Shown: positions 18,758-27,731, counted from the stretch's first letter. The stretch: DNA of 64,000 nucleotides from an uncultured Alphaproteobacteria bacterium (GCA_951812805.1 CATOSZ010000001.1:62001-126000), one strand, 5' to 3'. The notes: generated by a model from the letters alone, not told the origin. Numbers and translations: made by a program.

Positions 18758-18921
18758 CAATACCACCTGCTCTTTCCTCCGCACTGTTCCGTGCGGATGC
18801 TAGCGTTCCAGGTGGGTCAATTCTTACCGCTCATAACCCACCAAAGTGGGTCAGTTTTGCATGCCGATTCACAGTCCTCGTGCTCAAACCCTCATCGCCC
18901 CGGCACGCCCGCTGGTTTGCA

Positions 18922-18991
18922 AGGGGTCAAGTCTTGCTTTTTGCATACATCTGTTGACGATCATGAATGCAAAAAGCAAGACTTGACCCCT
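18922..18991. repeat. REP-like palindrome (25-base arms)
   Basis: The arms read AGGGGTCAAGTCTTGCTTTT followed by TGCAT, and their exact reverse complement at 18967-18991, with a 20-base loop. A close relative lies at 20982-21049. Such GGGGTCAAGTCTTGC palindromes are associated with REP-associated tyrosine transposases, and a fragment of one sits at 32774-32920. Confidence 0.75.
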
Positions 18992-19044
18992 TTGCGTTCG
19001 GCCAGGGGCATCGGACTGGGCTGGACTATCTTTGGCCGCTCGCC

Positions 19045-19671
19045 CTAATTGTGCCAGGCGAAGGGCGCGAAGTGGCCGTTGTTGCCGCGCCCGACCAGGT
19101 CGAGGTCGAGGTCGAAGCCCTCGACCCGAAGAGCCGAGGTGCGGGCGAGCGCCAGGCGACGGTTGGCCGGATGCGATGTGTTGTCGAGATACATCGGCTC
19201 ACCCCCGCCGCCGGCACGCGGCTCGACACCTTCGATCTCGAAGTGGAAGACGCCGCCCGCCGTGGCGACGCGGCGCAGCCCGTCGATGGTAAAGTCGAGC
19301 GCGGTCACCTGGACGCCGCGAAAGTCGCTCACCAGGCCATCGCGGATCATGCCGGGAACGCCGCCCGCCTCGCCACCGGCAATCCGGGCGAGGGCGTCTC
19401 TTTGCGCCTCGTCCGCCCGCTCGTCGACCACGGCGGCGAAGACCCACTCGCCGTCCGCCATCACCCGGCCCGAGCGGATGGCGAGGCCGAATGCCAGCCC
19501 GTCGAGCACGACCCCATCGGCCCGGCCCGCCTCGATATGGTAGAGCATCATGGAGTAGCAATGATCGTTCGTCGCCGGCCCCTGGGGGTTGGTATAGACG
19601 CAGGGGCAGACATAGTCGCAGTTGCAGCTCTCCATGTACTCGCCCCGGATCTCCCACCGCATCTCGGTCAT
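19045..19671 (-). CDS. DUF1326-domain protein
   Basis: 208 residues from ATG at 19671 (MTEMRWEIRGEYMESCNC); a start 27 bases earlier is possible. The family hallmark is the cysteine cluster ESCNCDYVCPC at residues 12-22, likely a metal or thiol site. The rest (FRGVQVTALDFTIDG, then MYLDNTSHPANRRLALARTS) matches the longer DUF1326 form. Function is unknown; family members often accompany DUF2182 membrane proteins. A paralogue at 61398-62018 does sit next to DUF2182, but this copy does not. It is followed upstream on the same strand by the DUF3303 gene. Confidence 0.82.
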   Translation of the reverse strand: MTEMRWEIRGEYMESCNCDYVCPCVYTNPQGPATNDHCYSMMLYHIEAGRADGVVLDGLAFGLAIRSGRVMADGEWVFAAVVDERADEAQRDALARIAGGEAGGVPGMIRDGLVSDFRGVQVTALDFTIDGLRRVATAGGVFHFEIEGVEPRAGGGGEPMYLDNTSHPANRRLALARTSALRVEGFDLDLDLVGRGNNGHFAPFAWHN

Positions 19672-19768
19672 CGCGTCCTCCCCCACAGCAAAAGCCATGT
19701 GAAAGTATCGCCGCGGGGCACGGGCCGCGCAACGCCGAGGGCCGGCCGCGCCGGGTCGCCGTGGGCGC

Positions 19769-20068
19769 TCAGGCGCTGTTGTCCGCGACGATCTGCCCGC
19801 CGATGACGGCCGCCTCCTCGTCGTCGACGACGGGGGTGATCTGCAGTTCCATGTGCGGGTTCCATTTGCCCATGTAGCGTTGAACGGCGGCGAGGTCGTC
19901 CGCCTCGACGACCGCGACGCCCTTGCGCCCGACCACATCGTGCCAGCGGCCGAGCGCCGTCACCCCCTCGCCATAGTCGGCCCGCTCGGCCGGCGTCATT
20001 GAGCTGAACACCTCGAGCACGGGCAGCCAGTTCTGCGGTGGGATCGCCCAGGTCACCATGAATTTCAT
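19769..20068 (-). CDS. DUF3303/YciI-like small protein
   Basis: 99 residues from ATG at 20068 with a GGAGAGCGG ribosome site. MKFMVTWAIPPQNWLPVLEVF and ALGRWHDVVGRKGVAVVEADD fit the DUF3303 family of ferredoxin-like (dimeric alpha-beta barrel) proteins. No catalytic residues can be named. It probably shares a transcript with the DUF1326 gene about 70-100 bases downstream. Confidence 0.72.
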   Translation of the reverse strand: MKFMVTWAIPPQNWLPVLEVFSSMTPAERADYGEGVTALGRWHDVVGRKGVAVVEADDLAAVQRYMGKWNPHMELQITPVVDDEEAAVIGGQIVADNSA

Positions 20069-20253
20069 AACCGCTCTCCTCCGGTTGGCGTCGTTGCAGC
20101 GAACGTCGGCTTGGATATTAGCGGGTGATGGCGTCGAAGCGCGAGTCCGCCGGCCCGATCGGGCCTCGATCACACCTGGGCGTGATTTTCAACCGGGACC
20201 CGGGCGTTGTATGAGAGGGGCTGGCCTCGCGGGAAGATGAACTGGGACATGAC

Positions 20254-20880
20254 ATGTTGAAAATCGAATATTTCTACTCGGCACATTCGGCCTTCGCCTA
20301 TCTCGGCTCCGCCCGCTTGATGGAAATCGCGGCCGCCGCCGGGTGCGGAATCGTGCACAAGCCGGTCGACCTCCGCCGGGTCATGGTCGAGTCCGGTGCC
20401 GGCTCGTCCCGCGAGCGCAGCGACCGGCACCGCGCCTATTATTTCGGCCGCGAGATCCAGCGTTGGTCCGAATGGCGCAACGCCCCCGTCGTCACCGGCA
20501 TGCCTACCCACCACTGGAACGACACGGCCCTGTGCAACGGCATGCTGATCGCCGGGATCGAGCAAGGCCACGACGTCGACCGGTTGGCGCACCGGATGCT
20601 CGAAGCCTATTGGCGGGACAACGCCGATCTGGCCGACCCTGCGACCCTGGCCGGGCTGGCGGACGAGGTCGGCCTCGCGCCCGCACCCCTGCTCGATGCG
20701 GCCGGGTCGCCGGAGATCGCCGCCATTCTCCTCGCCAATACGGAGGAAGCGATCCGCCGCTCCGTCTTCGGGTCGCCGACCTACTTCGTCGACGGCGACA
20801 TGTTCTACGGCCAGGACCACCTCGAACTCGTCGAACGCGCCATCGAGCAACCCTTCGAAGGGACGTGGCCGCCGCGTTGA
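20254..20880 (+). CDS. DsbA-fold protein, 2-hydroxychromene-2-carboxylate isomerase family
   Basis: 208 residues. The opening IEYFYSAHSAFAYLGSARLMEIA replaces the CxxC motif of DsbA with SAHS, as in the glutathione-dependent kappa-class isomerases. The conserved cis-proline block FGSPTYFVDGDMFYGQDHLE is near residue 172. The family isomerises 2-hydroxychromene-2-carboxylate in naphthalene pathways, but most members act on unknown substrates. It stands alone on the + strand between the DUF3303 gene and a palindromic repeat. Confidence 0.85.
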   Translation: MLKIEYFYSAHSAFAYLGSARLMEIAAAAGCGIVHKPVDLRRVMVESGAGSSRERSDRHRAYYFGREIQRWSEWRNAPVVTGMPTHHWNDTALCNGMLIAGIEQGHDVDRLAHRMLEAYWRDNADLADPATLAGLADEVGLAPAPLLDAAGSPEIAAILLANTEEAIRRSVFGSPTYFVDGDMFYGQDHLELVERAIEQPFEGTWPPR

Positions 20881-20981
20881 GGGCTGCGGCGACGAGGTAA
20901 CCGTCGGCCCAGCGCACGCACGCGACGCAGCGCGAGGCCAATAGGGCCAGACGCGGCACGAGGTCGACGGGGTCGGTCAAT

Positions 20982-21049
20982 GGGGTCAAGTCTTGCATTT
21001 TGCATACATGGGACGGTGATCATATATGCAAAAAGCAAGACCTGACCCC
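20982..21049. repeat. REP-like palindrome, second copy
   Basis: The left arm starts GGGGTCAAGTCTTGCATTTT and the right arm ends AAGCAAGACCTGACCCC; 25-base arms with two mismatches and an 18-base loop. It shares almost the whole arm with 18922-18991, marking these as members of one dispersed family. Confidence 0.75.
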
Positions 21050-21108
21050 TTTTCGCCATGTTCGACGTCGCCCGCCGGCCTGTACTAGGCTGGCGCGAGA
21101 GGTGCACG

Positions 21109-22344
21109 ATGGCGAACGTTAGTTTGCGCGATCTGCGGATCGTTCCGCGTCGGCAGGGTCGGCTGGGGGACTGGCTGAGCGGTGGCTCGGACGGGCGGGG
21201 CTTCGTCATCGAGGGCTTGAACCTCGATGTTCCCCACGCGCAGACCACGGTGGTGCTGGGGCCGAGCGGTTGCGGCAAGTCGACGTTGCTGCGGGTGATC
21301 GCCGGGCTGATGCCGGCGAGCGGCGGACAGATCCTCGTTGGCGGCGAGGATGTCGAGGGCGTGCCGCCGCGCAATCGCAACATCGGCTTCCTGTTCCAGA
21401 ACTACGCGCTCTATCCCCACTTCAACGTCCGCGAAAACATCACCGCCTATTTCCGCTTCCGCAAGCAAACCCCGGAACTGGGCGAGCGGCGCGAGGCGGC
21501 GTTGCGGCGAACCAGCGAGCTGCTGGACGTCGACATCTCCTACCTGCTCGACCGTTCGCCCCGCGGCCTGTCGGGCGGCGAAAAGCAGCGCGTGGCGCTC
21601 GGCCGTTGCATCACCCGCGAGCCGGAGCTGTTTCTTCTGGATGAGCCGTTCTCGAACCTGGACGCCCAGCTGCGCACCCGCTACCGCGAGCATCTGAAGA
21701 CCCTGCTGCGCGAGCTGTCGATCACCACCGTCTATGTCACCCACGACCAGCAGGAGGCGACCCTGCTGGGGCACAGAATCGCAATCATGAACAAGACGCG
21801 CCACGACGGCGTCATGTACGGTCAGATCGAGCAGGTCGGGACCCTGTGGGAACTTTACGAGCGCCCCGGAAGCGCGTTCGCGGCCGAGTTTCTCAATCCC
21901 CACCCCCATCTCCCGGCAATCGCCTTCGTCGACGCCAGACTGTTCGACCCCGCGTTGGCGGGGATCGTCGTCGGGGTTCGGCCCGAGCATGCGCGCCTCG
22001 CCGCACCGTCGGAGGGCCCGGCGATCCTCGGCCGCGTTCGCGACGTGGGCCACGATGCGCTCGGCCGGCACCGCGTCGTCACCGTCGAACTGGGCGTCGG
22101 GGCGAATTCCGATACCGGGACGCCGGGCCGCTCCACCGACCCGGCGTCGGCGGACGGGCGAGGGGCGCAGGGCAACGAAATCTCGGCGGCGATTTTCACG
22201 GACGATCCCATCGCGCCCGGCGACGACGTGCAGCTACGCTTCGCCAAACTGCATGCTTTCGACCGGGATACCGGCGCGGCGCGATCCCTCCCACCAGCGC
22301 TCGCGGTCTATCAGGACGAGGCGGGTGGGCACCCGGCGGGGTGA
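21109..22344 (+). CDS. ABC transporter ATP-binding protein (MalK/UgpC-like with TOBE region)
   Basis: 411 residues from ATG at 21109 with GAGAGGTG upstream. Walker A is GPSGCGKST near residue 52, the Q-loop LFQNYALYPHFNVREN, the signature LSGGEKQRVALGR, Walker B ELFLLDEPFSNLDAQLR, and the H-loop TVYVTHDQQEA. The C-terminal 140 residues (VVGVRPEHARLAAPSEGP onward) form the TOBE-type extension of sugar/polyamine importers. The N-terminus has an unusual insert of about 20 residues before the first strand. No permease or binding-protein gene is nearby, so it is an orphan or was separated from its partners by the surrounding rearrangements. Confidence 0.87.
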   Translation: MANVSLRDLRIVPRRQGRLGDWLSGGSDGRGFVIEGLNLDVPHAQTTVVLGPSGCGKSTLLRVIAGLMPASGGQILVGGEDVEGVPPRNRNIGFLFQNYALYPHFNVRENITAYFRFRKQTPELGERREAALRRTSELLDVDISYLLDRSPRGLSGGEKQRVALGRCITREPELFLLDEPFSNLDAQLRTRYREHLKTLLRELSITTVYVTHDQQEATLLGHRIAIMNKTRHDGVMYGQIEQVGTLWELYERPGSAFAAEFLNPHPHLPAIAFVDARLFDPALAGIVVGVRPEHARLAAPSEGPAILGRVRDVGHDALGRHRVVTVELGVGANSDTGTPGRSTDPASADGRGAQGNEISAAIFTDDPIAPGDDVQLRFAKLHAFDRDTGAARSLPPALAVYQDEAGGHPAG

Positions 22345-22410
22345 GTCTTCGCAACGGGCTTATACCATCGAGCGATCGAAACGACTCGCAGTCGGTGTCA
22401 TCCGCTCGCT

Positions 22411-22520
22411 GTCATCGCGAGGCGCGGAGCGCCGTGGCGATCCAGGACTCTTCGAGATCAAGCTCGATTCTTCGATAGCCGTCACGTTGCCCTGGATCGC
22501 CACGCTCCGCTCGCGATGAC
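22411..22520. repeat. Intergenic inverted repeat
   Basis: Arms GTCATCGCGAGGCGCGGAGC... (22411-22446) and its complement ending CTCGCGATGAC (22491-22520) pair over about 30 bases with small gaps. Patterns of this kind (GTCATCGCGAGCGGAGCGTGG) are dispersed intergenic repeats in several alphaproteobacteria. It may act as a bidirectional terminator between the convergent ABC ATPase and racemase genes. Confidence 0.6.
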
Positions 22521-22597
22521 AAGAGCACGAGACTGAGCGTCAATTCAAAGGCTCGCTGGTACCAGGCGCCGGGGAAGACAGGTCGATTTTAGTGATA

Positions 22598-23278
22598 CTA
22601 CCCCCGCCCGGCGCTGGGGGTGGTCCAGCCGAGGCGGACGGCGCCGAGCGCCTGGGTGACGGCGGCCTGGCTCGGGTCGATGACGGGGACGCCGGTCTCG
22701 TCTTCCAGGCGCGCGCGGTAGTTCGCCATGCCGGCGCAGCCCATGATCAGCACGTCGGCGCCGTCTTCCTGGACCAGGGCGCGGGCGACGTCGCTCATCC
22801 GGTCGCCGACCTCGTCGCCCGCCAGGCCGGTGACGCCGACGCCGATCGGCCGTTCGCCGGCGAAGCGCTCGGCCAGGCCGAGCTGGCGGATATAGCGCCG
22901 GTGCCGCGCGACGGAGGCCGGCAGGATGGCGATGATCGCAAAGCGGTCGCCCAGGCCGAGCGCCTGGGTGATCGCGCATTCGGAAATGCCGAGCACCGGT
23001 TTTGCCGTGCTCTCGCGTGCGGAATGCAGGCCCGGATCGGAGAAGCAGGCGACAACGAAGGCGTCGGCCGTGTTGTCCTCGCGGCGGATCAATTCACAGA
23101 GCGGGGCGACGACGCCGTCGACATGGCGCTGGGTCTCGATCCCCGGCGGGCCCTCGGCGAGCGTCAGGCAATCGATCGCCGGGCCGTCGGCGAAGCGCAG
23201 GGGGCGGACCGCCTGGTCGATGCCCTCGGTCACGCGGGTGGTGCTGTTGGGGTTGATGACGACGATCCGCTCGCTCAT
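22598..23278 (-). CDS. Asp/Glu/hydantoin racemase-family protein
   Basis: 226 residues from ATG at 23278. The opening VVINPNSTTRVTEGI and the two catalytic cysteine sites, VVACFSDPGL near residue 77 and IMGCAGMANYRARLE near residue 182, match hydantoin racemase and related cofactor-independent racemases. The following EDETGVPVIDPSQAAVTQALG also fits. It probably interconverts D- and L-hydantoins or amino acid derivatives, though maleate isomerase-like activity is possible. The gene lies 35 bases downstream of the acyl-CoA synthetase gene on the same strand, so it may be the last member of that operon. Confidence 0.87.
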   Translation of the reverse strand: MSERIVVINPNSTTRVTEGIDQAVRPLRFADGPAIDCLTLAEGPPGIETQRHVDGVVAPLCELIRREDNTADAFVVACFSDPGLHSARESTAKPVLGISECAITQALGLGDRFAIIAILPASVARHRRYIRQLGLAERFAGERPIGVGVTGLAGDEVGDRMSDVARALVQEDGADVLIMGCAGMANYRARLEDETGVPVIDPSQAAVTQALGAVRLGWTTPSAGRG

Positions 23279-23313
23279 GGCCGCTCTCCGGTTTGCTTGG
23301 GCGGAGTATAGCC

Positions 23314-25479
23314 TCAGGCCGAGCGTTTCACGATCAGCGCGTCGACCACGCTCGCGCCCCGTTCGTGCACGATGACGGGATTGAGGTCGATCTCGGCGAT
23401 CTCGCCCGCGTGCTCGGCCGCCAGGCGGGAGAGCCGGGCGACGATCTCGGCGAGCGCCGCGACATCTGCCGGCGGGCGGCCGCGCGCGCCGTGCAGGATC
23501 GCAGCGCCCGTCAGGCCCTCGATCATGCGCCGGGCGGCACTCGGTGATACCGGTGCCGGCAGGGTCGCGGCGTCCTGCAAAATCTCGGCGAAGATACCGC
23601 CGAGGCCGACGGTCACCAGCGGGCCGAAGGTTTCGTCGCGGCTGATGCCGACGATCATCTCGACGCCGTCGGCCGCCATCGCCTGGACCAGCACGCCGTC
23701 GACGCGGGCTTGCGGTGCGGCCTCGCCCGCGCGGGTGCACAGGCGCTCGTAGCCGGCCCGGGCCGCCGCGTCATCGGCGACGTCGAGTAGCAGCAAGCCC
23801 AGGTCGCTCTTGTGCGGCAGATCGGCGGATTGCAGCTTGAGGGCGACCGGGCCGCCGGCCGCCGCCTGCGCCTCGGCCGCTTCCGCGCCGGAATGGACCA
23901 GCCGTTCAAACGGTGCGGCGATACCGTAGTGCGCCAACAGCGGCTTGGCCTGGTGTTCGGCCAGGACGGGCCCGGCGGTGGCCAGCGCGGCGGCGACGGC
24001 CGGGGCCGCGTCGGACGGAATTGCCACCGTCTCGTCCCGTTCCGCCAGATAGCGCGCGCGATGCTGGCGGTAGCGCACGAACGCCGCCAGGGCGCGCGCC
24101 AGGTGCGTCGAGTTGGTGAACAGGGGATAGCCCGCCCGGCTGAGGATTTCGATCGAGCGGGGATGGGGCAACGTGTAGGACCAGAAGGCGACCGGCTTGC
24201 GCGAACGCGCGCGCAGCGCCACCAGGTTCTCCCGGTCGTTCTCCAGCCGGCGGGGCAGGCGGGCCGAGGCGATGGCGACGACCGCGTCGAGGCTGGGGGA
24301 ATCCAACAGCAAGTCGAGCAGGCCGGCATAGCCGAGGCGGCCGACCGCCTGCGCCGTCGCGTCGACCGGATTGCGCGAGGAGCCATAGCTCGGCAGGTGG
24401 GTGTCGATCCGCGCCCGGGTCTCCGCGTCCAGTTCCGGTACCTCCAGCCCGGCGAGGCTGGCGCCGTCCGCCATCCAGCCGCCCGCACCGCCGGAGCCGG
24501 TAAAAATGCCGACCCGCATCCCCGCCGCCTCGCGGTCACGCCAGGCGACGAAGGCACCGGCGATGTCGACCGCTTCCTCGATGTTCTCCACCTCGATCAC
24601 GCCGTATTGGGCGAACATCGCGCTGTAGCCGGCATAGGCACCGGCCAGCGCCGCCGTGTGTGACATCGCCGCGCGCACGCCGGCTTCCGAGCGGCCGATC
24701 TTCACCACGATCAGCGGCTTGCCCTCGGCGAGCGCCCGTGCCGCGGCGCGGCGGAACTTCGCGGGGTCCTTCACGTTCTCGCAGAACAGGATGAAGGCCT
24801 GGACCTCGCCCTCCTCCAGCATCCACTCGACGACGTCGAAGGTCTCCAGGCAGGCCTCGTTGCCGGTCGACAGCACATAGCCGACCGGCAGCCGCTTCGG
24901 TCGGGCCCGGTCGAGGAACGAGAAGCCGATGCCGCCGCTCTGCGCGACCACGCCGATCAGCCGGCCGTCGCTTTCGGGCGGCAGCAGGGATTCGCCGTCC
25001 TCCACCTCGACCGCCGGCGAGAAAGTCGGGCACAGTCGCGAGCGCGTATTGGCGAAGCCTTCCGAGTTCGGCCCGACCACGGCCATGGCGTATTTCTCGG
25101 CGACGGCGCGGATCTCGTCCTGCAGCGCCTCGCCCGCGCCGGCGACCTCCTCGGCGAAGCCGGAGGTGATGATCTGCGCCGCGCGCACCCCGGCCGCCCC
25201 ACACTCGGCCAGAACCTTGGGCACGTGCGGCGCGGGGATGATGATGATCGCCAGGTCGACCGGCCCGGGCGCCGCGGTGATCGTCGGGTAGGCGGCGAGG
25301 CCGAAGACGGTGTCTTCGCTGCGGCTGATCGGCAGGATCTCGCCGTCGAAATCATGCAGCAGCATCACCCGCATGATCTGGCTGCGCAGGCCTTCGGCCT
25401 TCTCGCTGGCGCCGATGACGGCGACGCGCTTCGGCCAGAACAGCGGGCGCAGGTCGGGCGTCGCCGCAGATGTGGTCAT
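23314..25479 (-). CDS. ADP-forming acyl-CoA synthetase (NDP-forming acetate--CoA ligase family, fused subunits)
   Basis: 721 residues from ATG at 25479. The CoA-binding Rossmann domain opens RPLFWPKRVAVIGASEKAEG. A succinyl-CoA-ligase-like domain follows with VAQSGGIGFSFLDRA and the phospho-histidine segment AAMSHTAALAGAYAGY near residue 270. An ATP-grasp half begins around residue 490 (LLAHYGIAAPFERLV ... GPVALKLQSADLPHKSDLG) and ends DLNPVIVHERGASVVDALI. These enzymes activate organic acids to CoA thioesters. Its place at the head of acyl-CoA dehydrogenase and enoyl-CoA hydratase genes suggests that it activates or releases the acid that they degrade. Confidence 0.9.
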   Translation of the reverse strand: MTTSAATPDLRPLFWPKRVAVIGASEKAEGLRSQIMRVMLLHDFDGEILPISRSEDTVFGLAAYPTITAAPGPVDLAIIIIPAPHVPKVLAECGAAGVRAAQIITSGFAEEVAGAGEALQDEIRAVAEKYAMAVVGPNSEGFANTRSRLCPTFSPAVEVEDGESLLPPESDGRLIGVVAQSGGIGFSFLDRARPKRLPVGYVLSTGNEACLETFDVVEWMLEEGEVQAFILFCENVKDPAKFRRAAARALAEGKPLIVVKIGRSEAGVRAAMSHTAALAGAYAGYSAMFAQYGVIEVENIEEAVDIAGAFVAWRDREAAGMRVGIFTGSGGAGGWMADGASLAGLEVPELDAETRARIDTHLPSYGSSRNPVDATAQAVGRLGYAGLLDLLLDSPSLDAVVAIASARLPRRLENDRENLVALRARSRKPVAFWSYTLPHPRSIEILSRAGYPLFTNSTHLARALAAFVRYRQHRARYLAERDETVAIPSDAAPAVAAALATAGPVLAEHQAKPLLAHYGIAAPFERLVHSGAEAAEAQAAAGGPVALKLQSADLPHKSDLGLLLLDVADDAAARAGYERLCTRAGEAAPQARVDGVLVQAMAADGVEMIVGISRDETFGPLVTVGLGGIFAEILQDAATLPAPVSPSAARRMIEGLTGAAILHGARGRPPADVAALAEIVARLSRLAAEHAGEIAEIDLNPVIVHERGASVVDALIVKRSA

Positions 25480-25502
25480 CGTTGAAACTCCTCGGGGCGG
25501 GG

Positions 25503-26648
25503 TCAGCGCAGGCCCAGGCCGCGGGCGACGATGCCGCGCAGGATCTCGGTCGTGCCGCCCTGGATGGTGAGCTTCGGCGCGATCGTCTGGTTGGTGATCA
25601 ACACCTCCTGGAAGCGCAGCCAGGTGGCGGGGTCTGCTTCGGTGAAGGCGGCGAGGTCGCGGCAGACGTCGGGCAGCTTCTGCTCCCACACCGTGCCGAG
25701 ATCCTTGACGATGGAGGACTCGAGCACCGGCTCCTTGCCGGCGTGCAGCATGCCGGCGACGGAGGTCGACATGCGCCGCATGACGAAGAGCTGGGCTACA
25801 AGCCGGCCAAGCCCTTCCGCCGCCCGGTCGTTCGGCGCCTCGCCCAGCACGTCGACCAGCTGGTGGAGGATCGAATAGGTCTCGAGGAAGCGTTCGGGCC
25901 CGCTGCGCTCGTAGGCGAGTTCGCTCGTCGCCTGCTTCCAGGCCATGTCGACCTCGCCCAGCACATGGTCGGCCGGGATCAGCACGTCGTCGAAGGTGAC
26001 CTCGTTGAAGTCGTGGTTGCCGTTCGGGTGCAGCACCGGGCGCATGGTGATGCCGGGCAGGGTGAGGTCGACCAGGAACTGGGTCAGGCCATGGCGCCGG
26101 TTGTCCTGGGTCGCGGGCGAGGTGCGAAACAGGCCGATCATGTATTCGGCGTTGTGCGCGTTCGAGGTCCAGAGCTTGCGCCCGTTCACCCGCCAGCCCT
26201 CGTTGGTGCGCGTCGCCGCGGTGCTGGCGGCGAACAGGTCGGAGCCGGAGTCCGGCTCGCTCATGCCGATGCAGAAGGTGACTTCGCCCGAGGTAATGCG
26301 GGGCAGCACGTCGCGCTTGATCGCCTCGTCGGCATATTTGATCAGCACCGGTCCGCTCTGCCGGTCGGCGGTGAAGTGCGCCCGGGTCGGCGCGCCGGAG
26401 ACCAGGAACTCCTCGTTGATGACATAGCGTTCCAAGTGGCTCTTCTCCTGGCCGCCATATTCTTTGGGCCAGGAGAGGCCGATCCAGCCCTTGGCGCCGA
26501 CCCGTTTGGAGAACGCCTTGTCGAAACGCTCGCCCTTCTCGAAGGTGCCGCGGGCGCGTTCCTCCGCGATGAAGGCGCGGACCTCGTGGCGCAGGTCCTC
26601 GGCCTCGGGCGGCAGGCGGATGGGGTCGAACTCGATCGAATAGGACAT
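25503..26648 (-). CDS. Acyl-CoA dehydrogenase
   Basis: 381 residues from ATG at 26648 (MSYSIEFDPIRLPPEAEDL). The flavin/substrate segments are CIGMSEPDSGSDLFAASTAA near residue 127, WRVNGRKLWTSNAHNAEYM, and the C-terminal IQGGTTEILRGIVARGLGLR signature. FAD-dependent alpha,beta-oxidation of a CoA thioester is expected; the chain length cannot be read. It is 23 bases upstream of the acyl-CoA synthetase gene and 17 bases downstream of a second, broken dehydrogenase gene. The two together look like the paired large/small acyl-CoA dehydrogenases found in steroid or branched-acid catabolism (alpha2beta2 enzymes), which is inference from the pairing. Confidence 0.9.
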   Translation of the reverse strand: MSYSIEFDPIRLPPEAEDLRHEVRAFIAEERARGTFEKGERFDKAFSKRVGAKGWIGLSWPKEYGGQEKSHLERYVINEEFLVSGAPTRAHFTADRQSGPVLIKYADEAIKRDVLPRITSGEVTFCIGMSEPDSGSDLFAASTAATRTNEGWRVNGRKLWTSNAHNAEYMIGLFRTSPATQDNRRHGLTQFLVDLTLPGITMRPVLHPNGNHDFNEVTFDDVLIPADHVLGEVDMAWKQATSELAYERSGPERFLETYSILHQLVDVLGEAPNDRAAEGLGRLVAQLFVMRRMSTSVAGMLHAGKEPVLESSIVKDLGTVWEQKLPDVCRDLAAFTEADPATWLRFQEVLITNQTIAPKLTIQGGTTEILRGIVARGLGLR

Positions 26649-26665
26649 GATGTTCTGCCTTCCCT

Positions 26666-27720
26666 TCAGGCCGCGACGATCATGGGCCAGAAGCCGCCGG
26701 CACCCTGCCGGGCGGCATGGCGGCCGAGCGCCAGCGCCCAGTGCGCCTCCTGGCCGAAGTCGTCGCGCCAGCCCCACAGGCGCTGGACATAGCGGTGCAG
26801 CGGATGCTCGGCGGTGAAGCCGATGGCGCCGTGCACCTGGTGGGCGATCATGGCGCCGTCGCGCGCCGCCTCGCCGACGCGGATCTTGGCCGAGGCGACC
26901 TCGATGAAGACCGCGGCGCCGTCGATCTCGTGGTTCTCCAGCGCGGCGGCGGCGGAACTGGTGGCGGCGACGGCGGCGGCCGTCTCCTCCGCCAGGCGGG
27001 CGAGCAGGTGCTGTACCGCCTGGAACTTGCCGATCGGCCGGCCGAAGGCGACCCGCTCCTGCGCGTATTCGGTCGAGATTTCCAGCATGGCTTCCAGCGC
27101 GCCGGCCATCTGGGTCGCCCGCACAACGGCGCCGAAGCGCTTCATCCCCTCTTCGCACAGGCCCGGCGCGGCGCTCGCCAGGACGGGCGTCTCGGTGAAC
27201 GTAACGTCGGCAACGGCCTCGCGCGCGATGCCCTCGAGCGGCCGAAGCGTGCAGTCGGCGACGGCGGCGAGCGCGATCTCCGCGCCCTCGGGGCCGTCGG
27301 CCAGCACGACGATATGTTCGCACTCCGAAGCGAAGCGACGCCGGCCACCTCGCCCTGCAGCATGCCGGCGGCGAGGAGCGGACGGTCAGCGCTCACAGGC
27401 AGGGCGAGCGCGATGGCGCCCGGCGGCACGGGCAGGCCCGCATCGCCCAGCGCCTTGGCCGCCAGCAGGGTTTCGGCCAGCGGCACGCCGACGGCGAAGC
27501 GGCCGGCGACGCGCAGGATCGCGAAGGTGTCGGTCACCGACAGGCCGGCACCGCCCTCGTCCTCGCCGACCCAGGCCTGCGTCAGGCCGGCCTCCTCCAG
27601 CGCCGCCCAGAGCGGCGCCTTCCAACCGTCGTCGCCCGCCAGGATGACCTCCTGCGGGGCGCCGAGGTCGGTGAAGATCCGTCGCGTGGTGTCGACGATG
27701 ATCTCGCGCATCTCGCTCAT
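26666..27720 (-). pseudogene. Acyl-CoA dehydrogenase-like gene, frameshifted by a 5-bp tandem duplication
   Basis: The N-terminal part (MSEMREIIVDTTRRIFTDLG) reads from 27720 and the C-terminal part (ADGPEGAEIALAAVADCTL to the stop at 26666) in another frame. The switch coincides with CGAAG repeated twice in tandem at 27326-27335. Removing one copy gives a continuous GVASECEHIVVLADGPEGAE and a protein of about 350 residues. The missing catalytic glutamate signature and short length fit the partner subunit of heteromeric acyl-CoA dehydrogenases. The lesion may be a real mutation or a sequencing error; the neighbours are intact. Confidence 0.85.
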
Positions 27721-27731
27721 CGCCGGCGACC

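Larger units (their letters stand above)
15897..18873 (-). mobile_element. IS21-family element, copy 1 (2,977 bp)
   Basis: The ends begin TGTCAATCAGCATTTAATTC on the left and TGTGAATCGGCATGCAAAAC on the right (reverse complement), the TGT...ACA pattern of IS21 elements. Both subterminal regions carry repeated AATTGACCC-type boxes, as expected for IstA binding. Genes run istA then istB on the minus strand. About 630 bases between istB and the left end are not IS21 coding and contain an IS256 remnant and a long hairpin. Confidence 0.9.
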
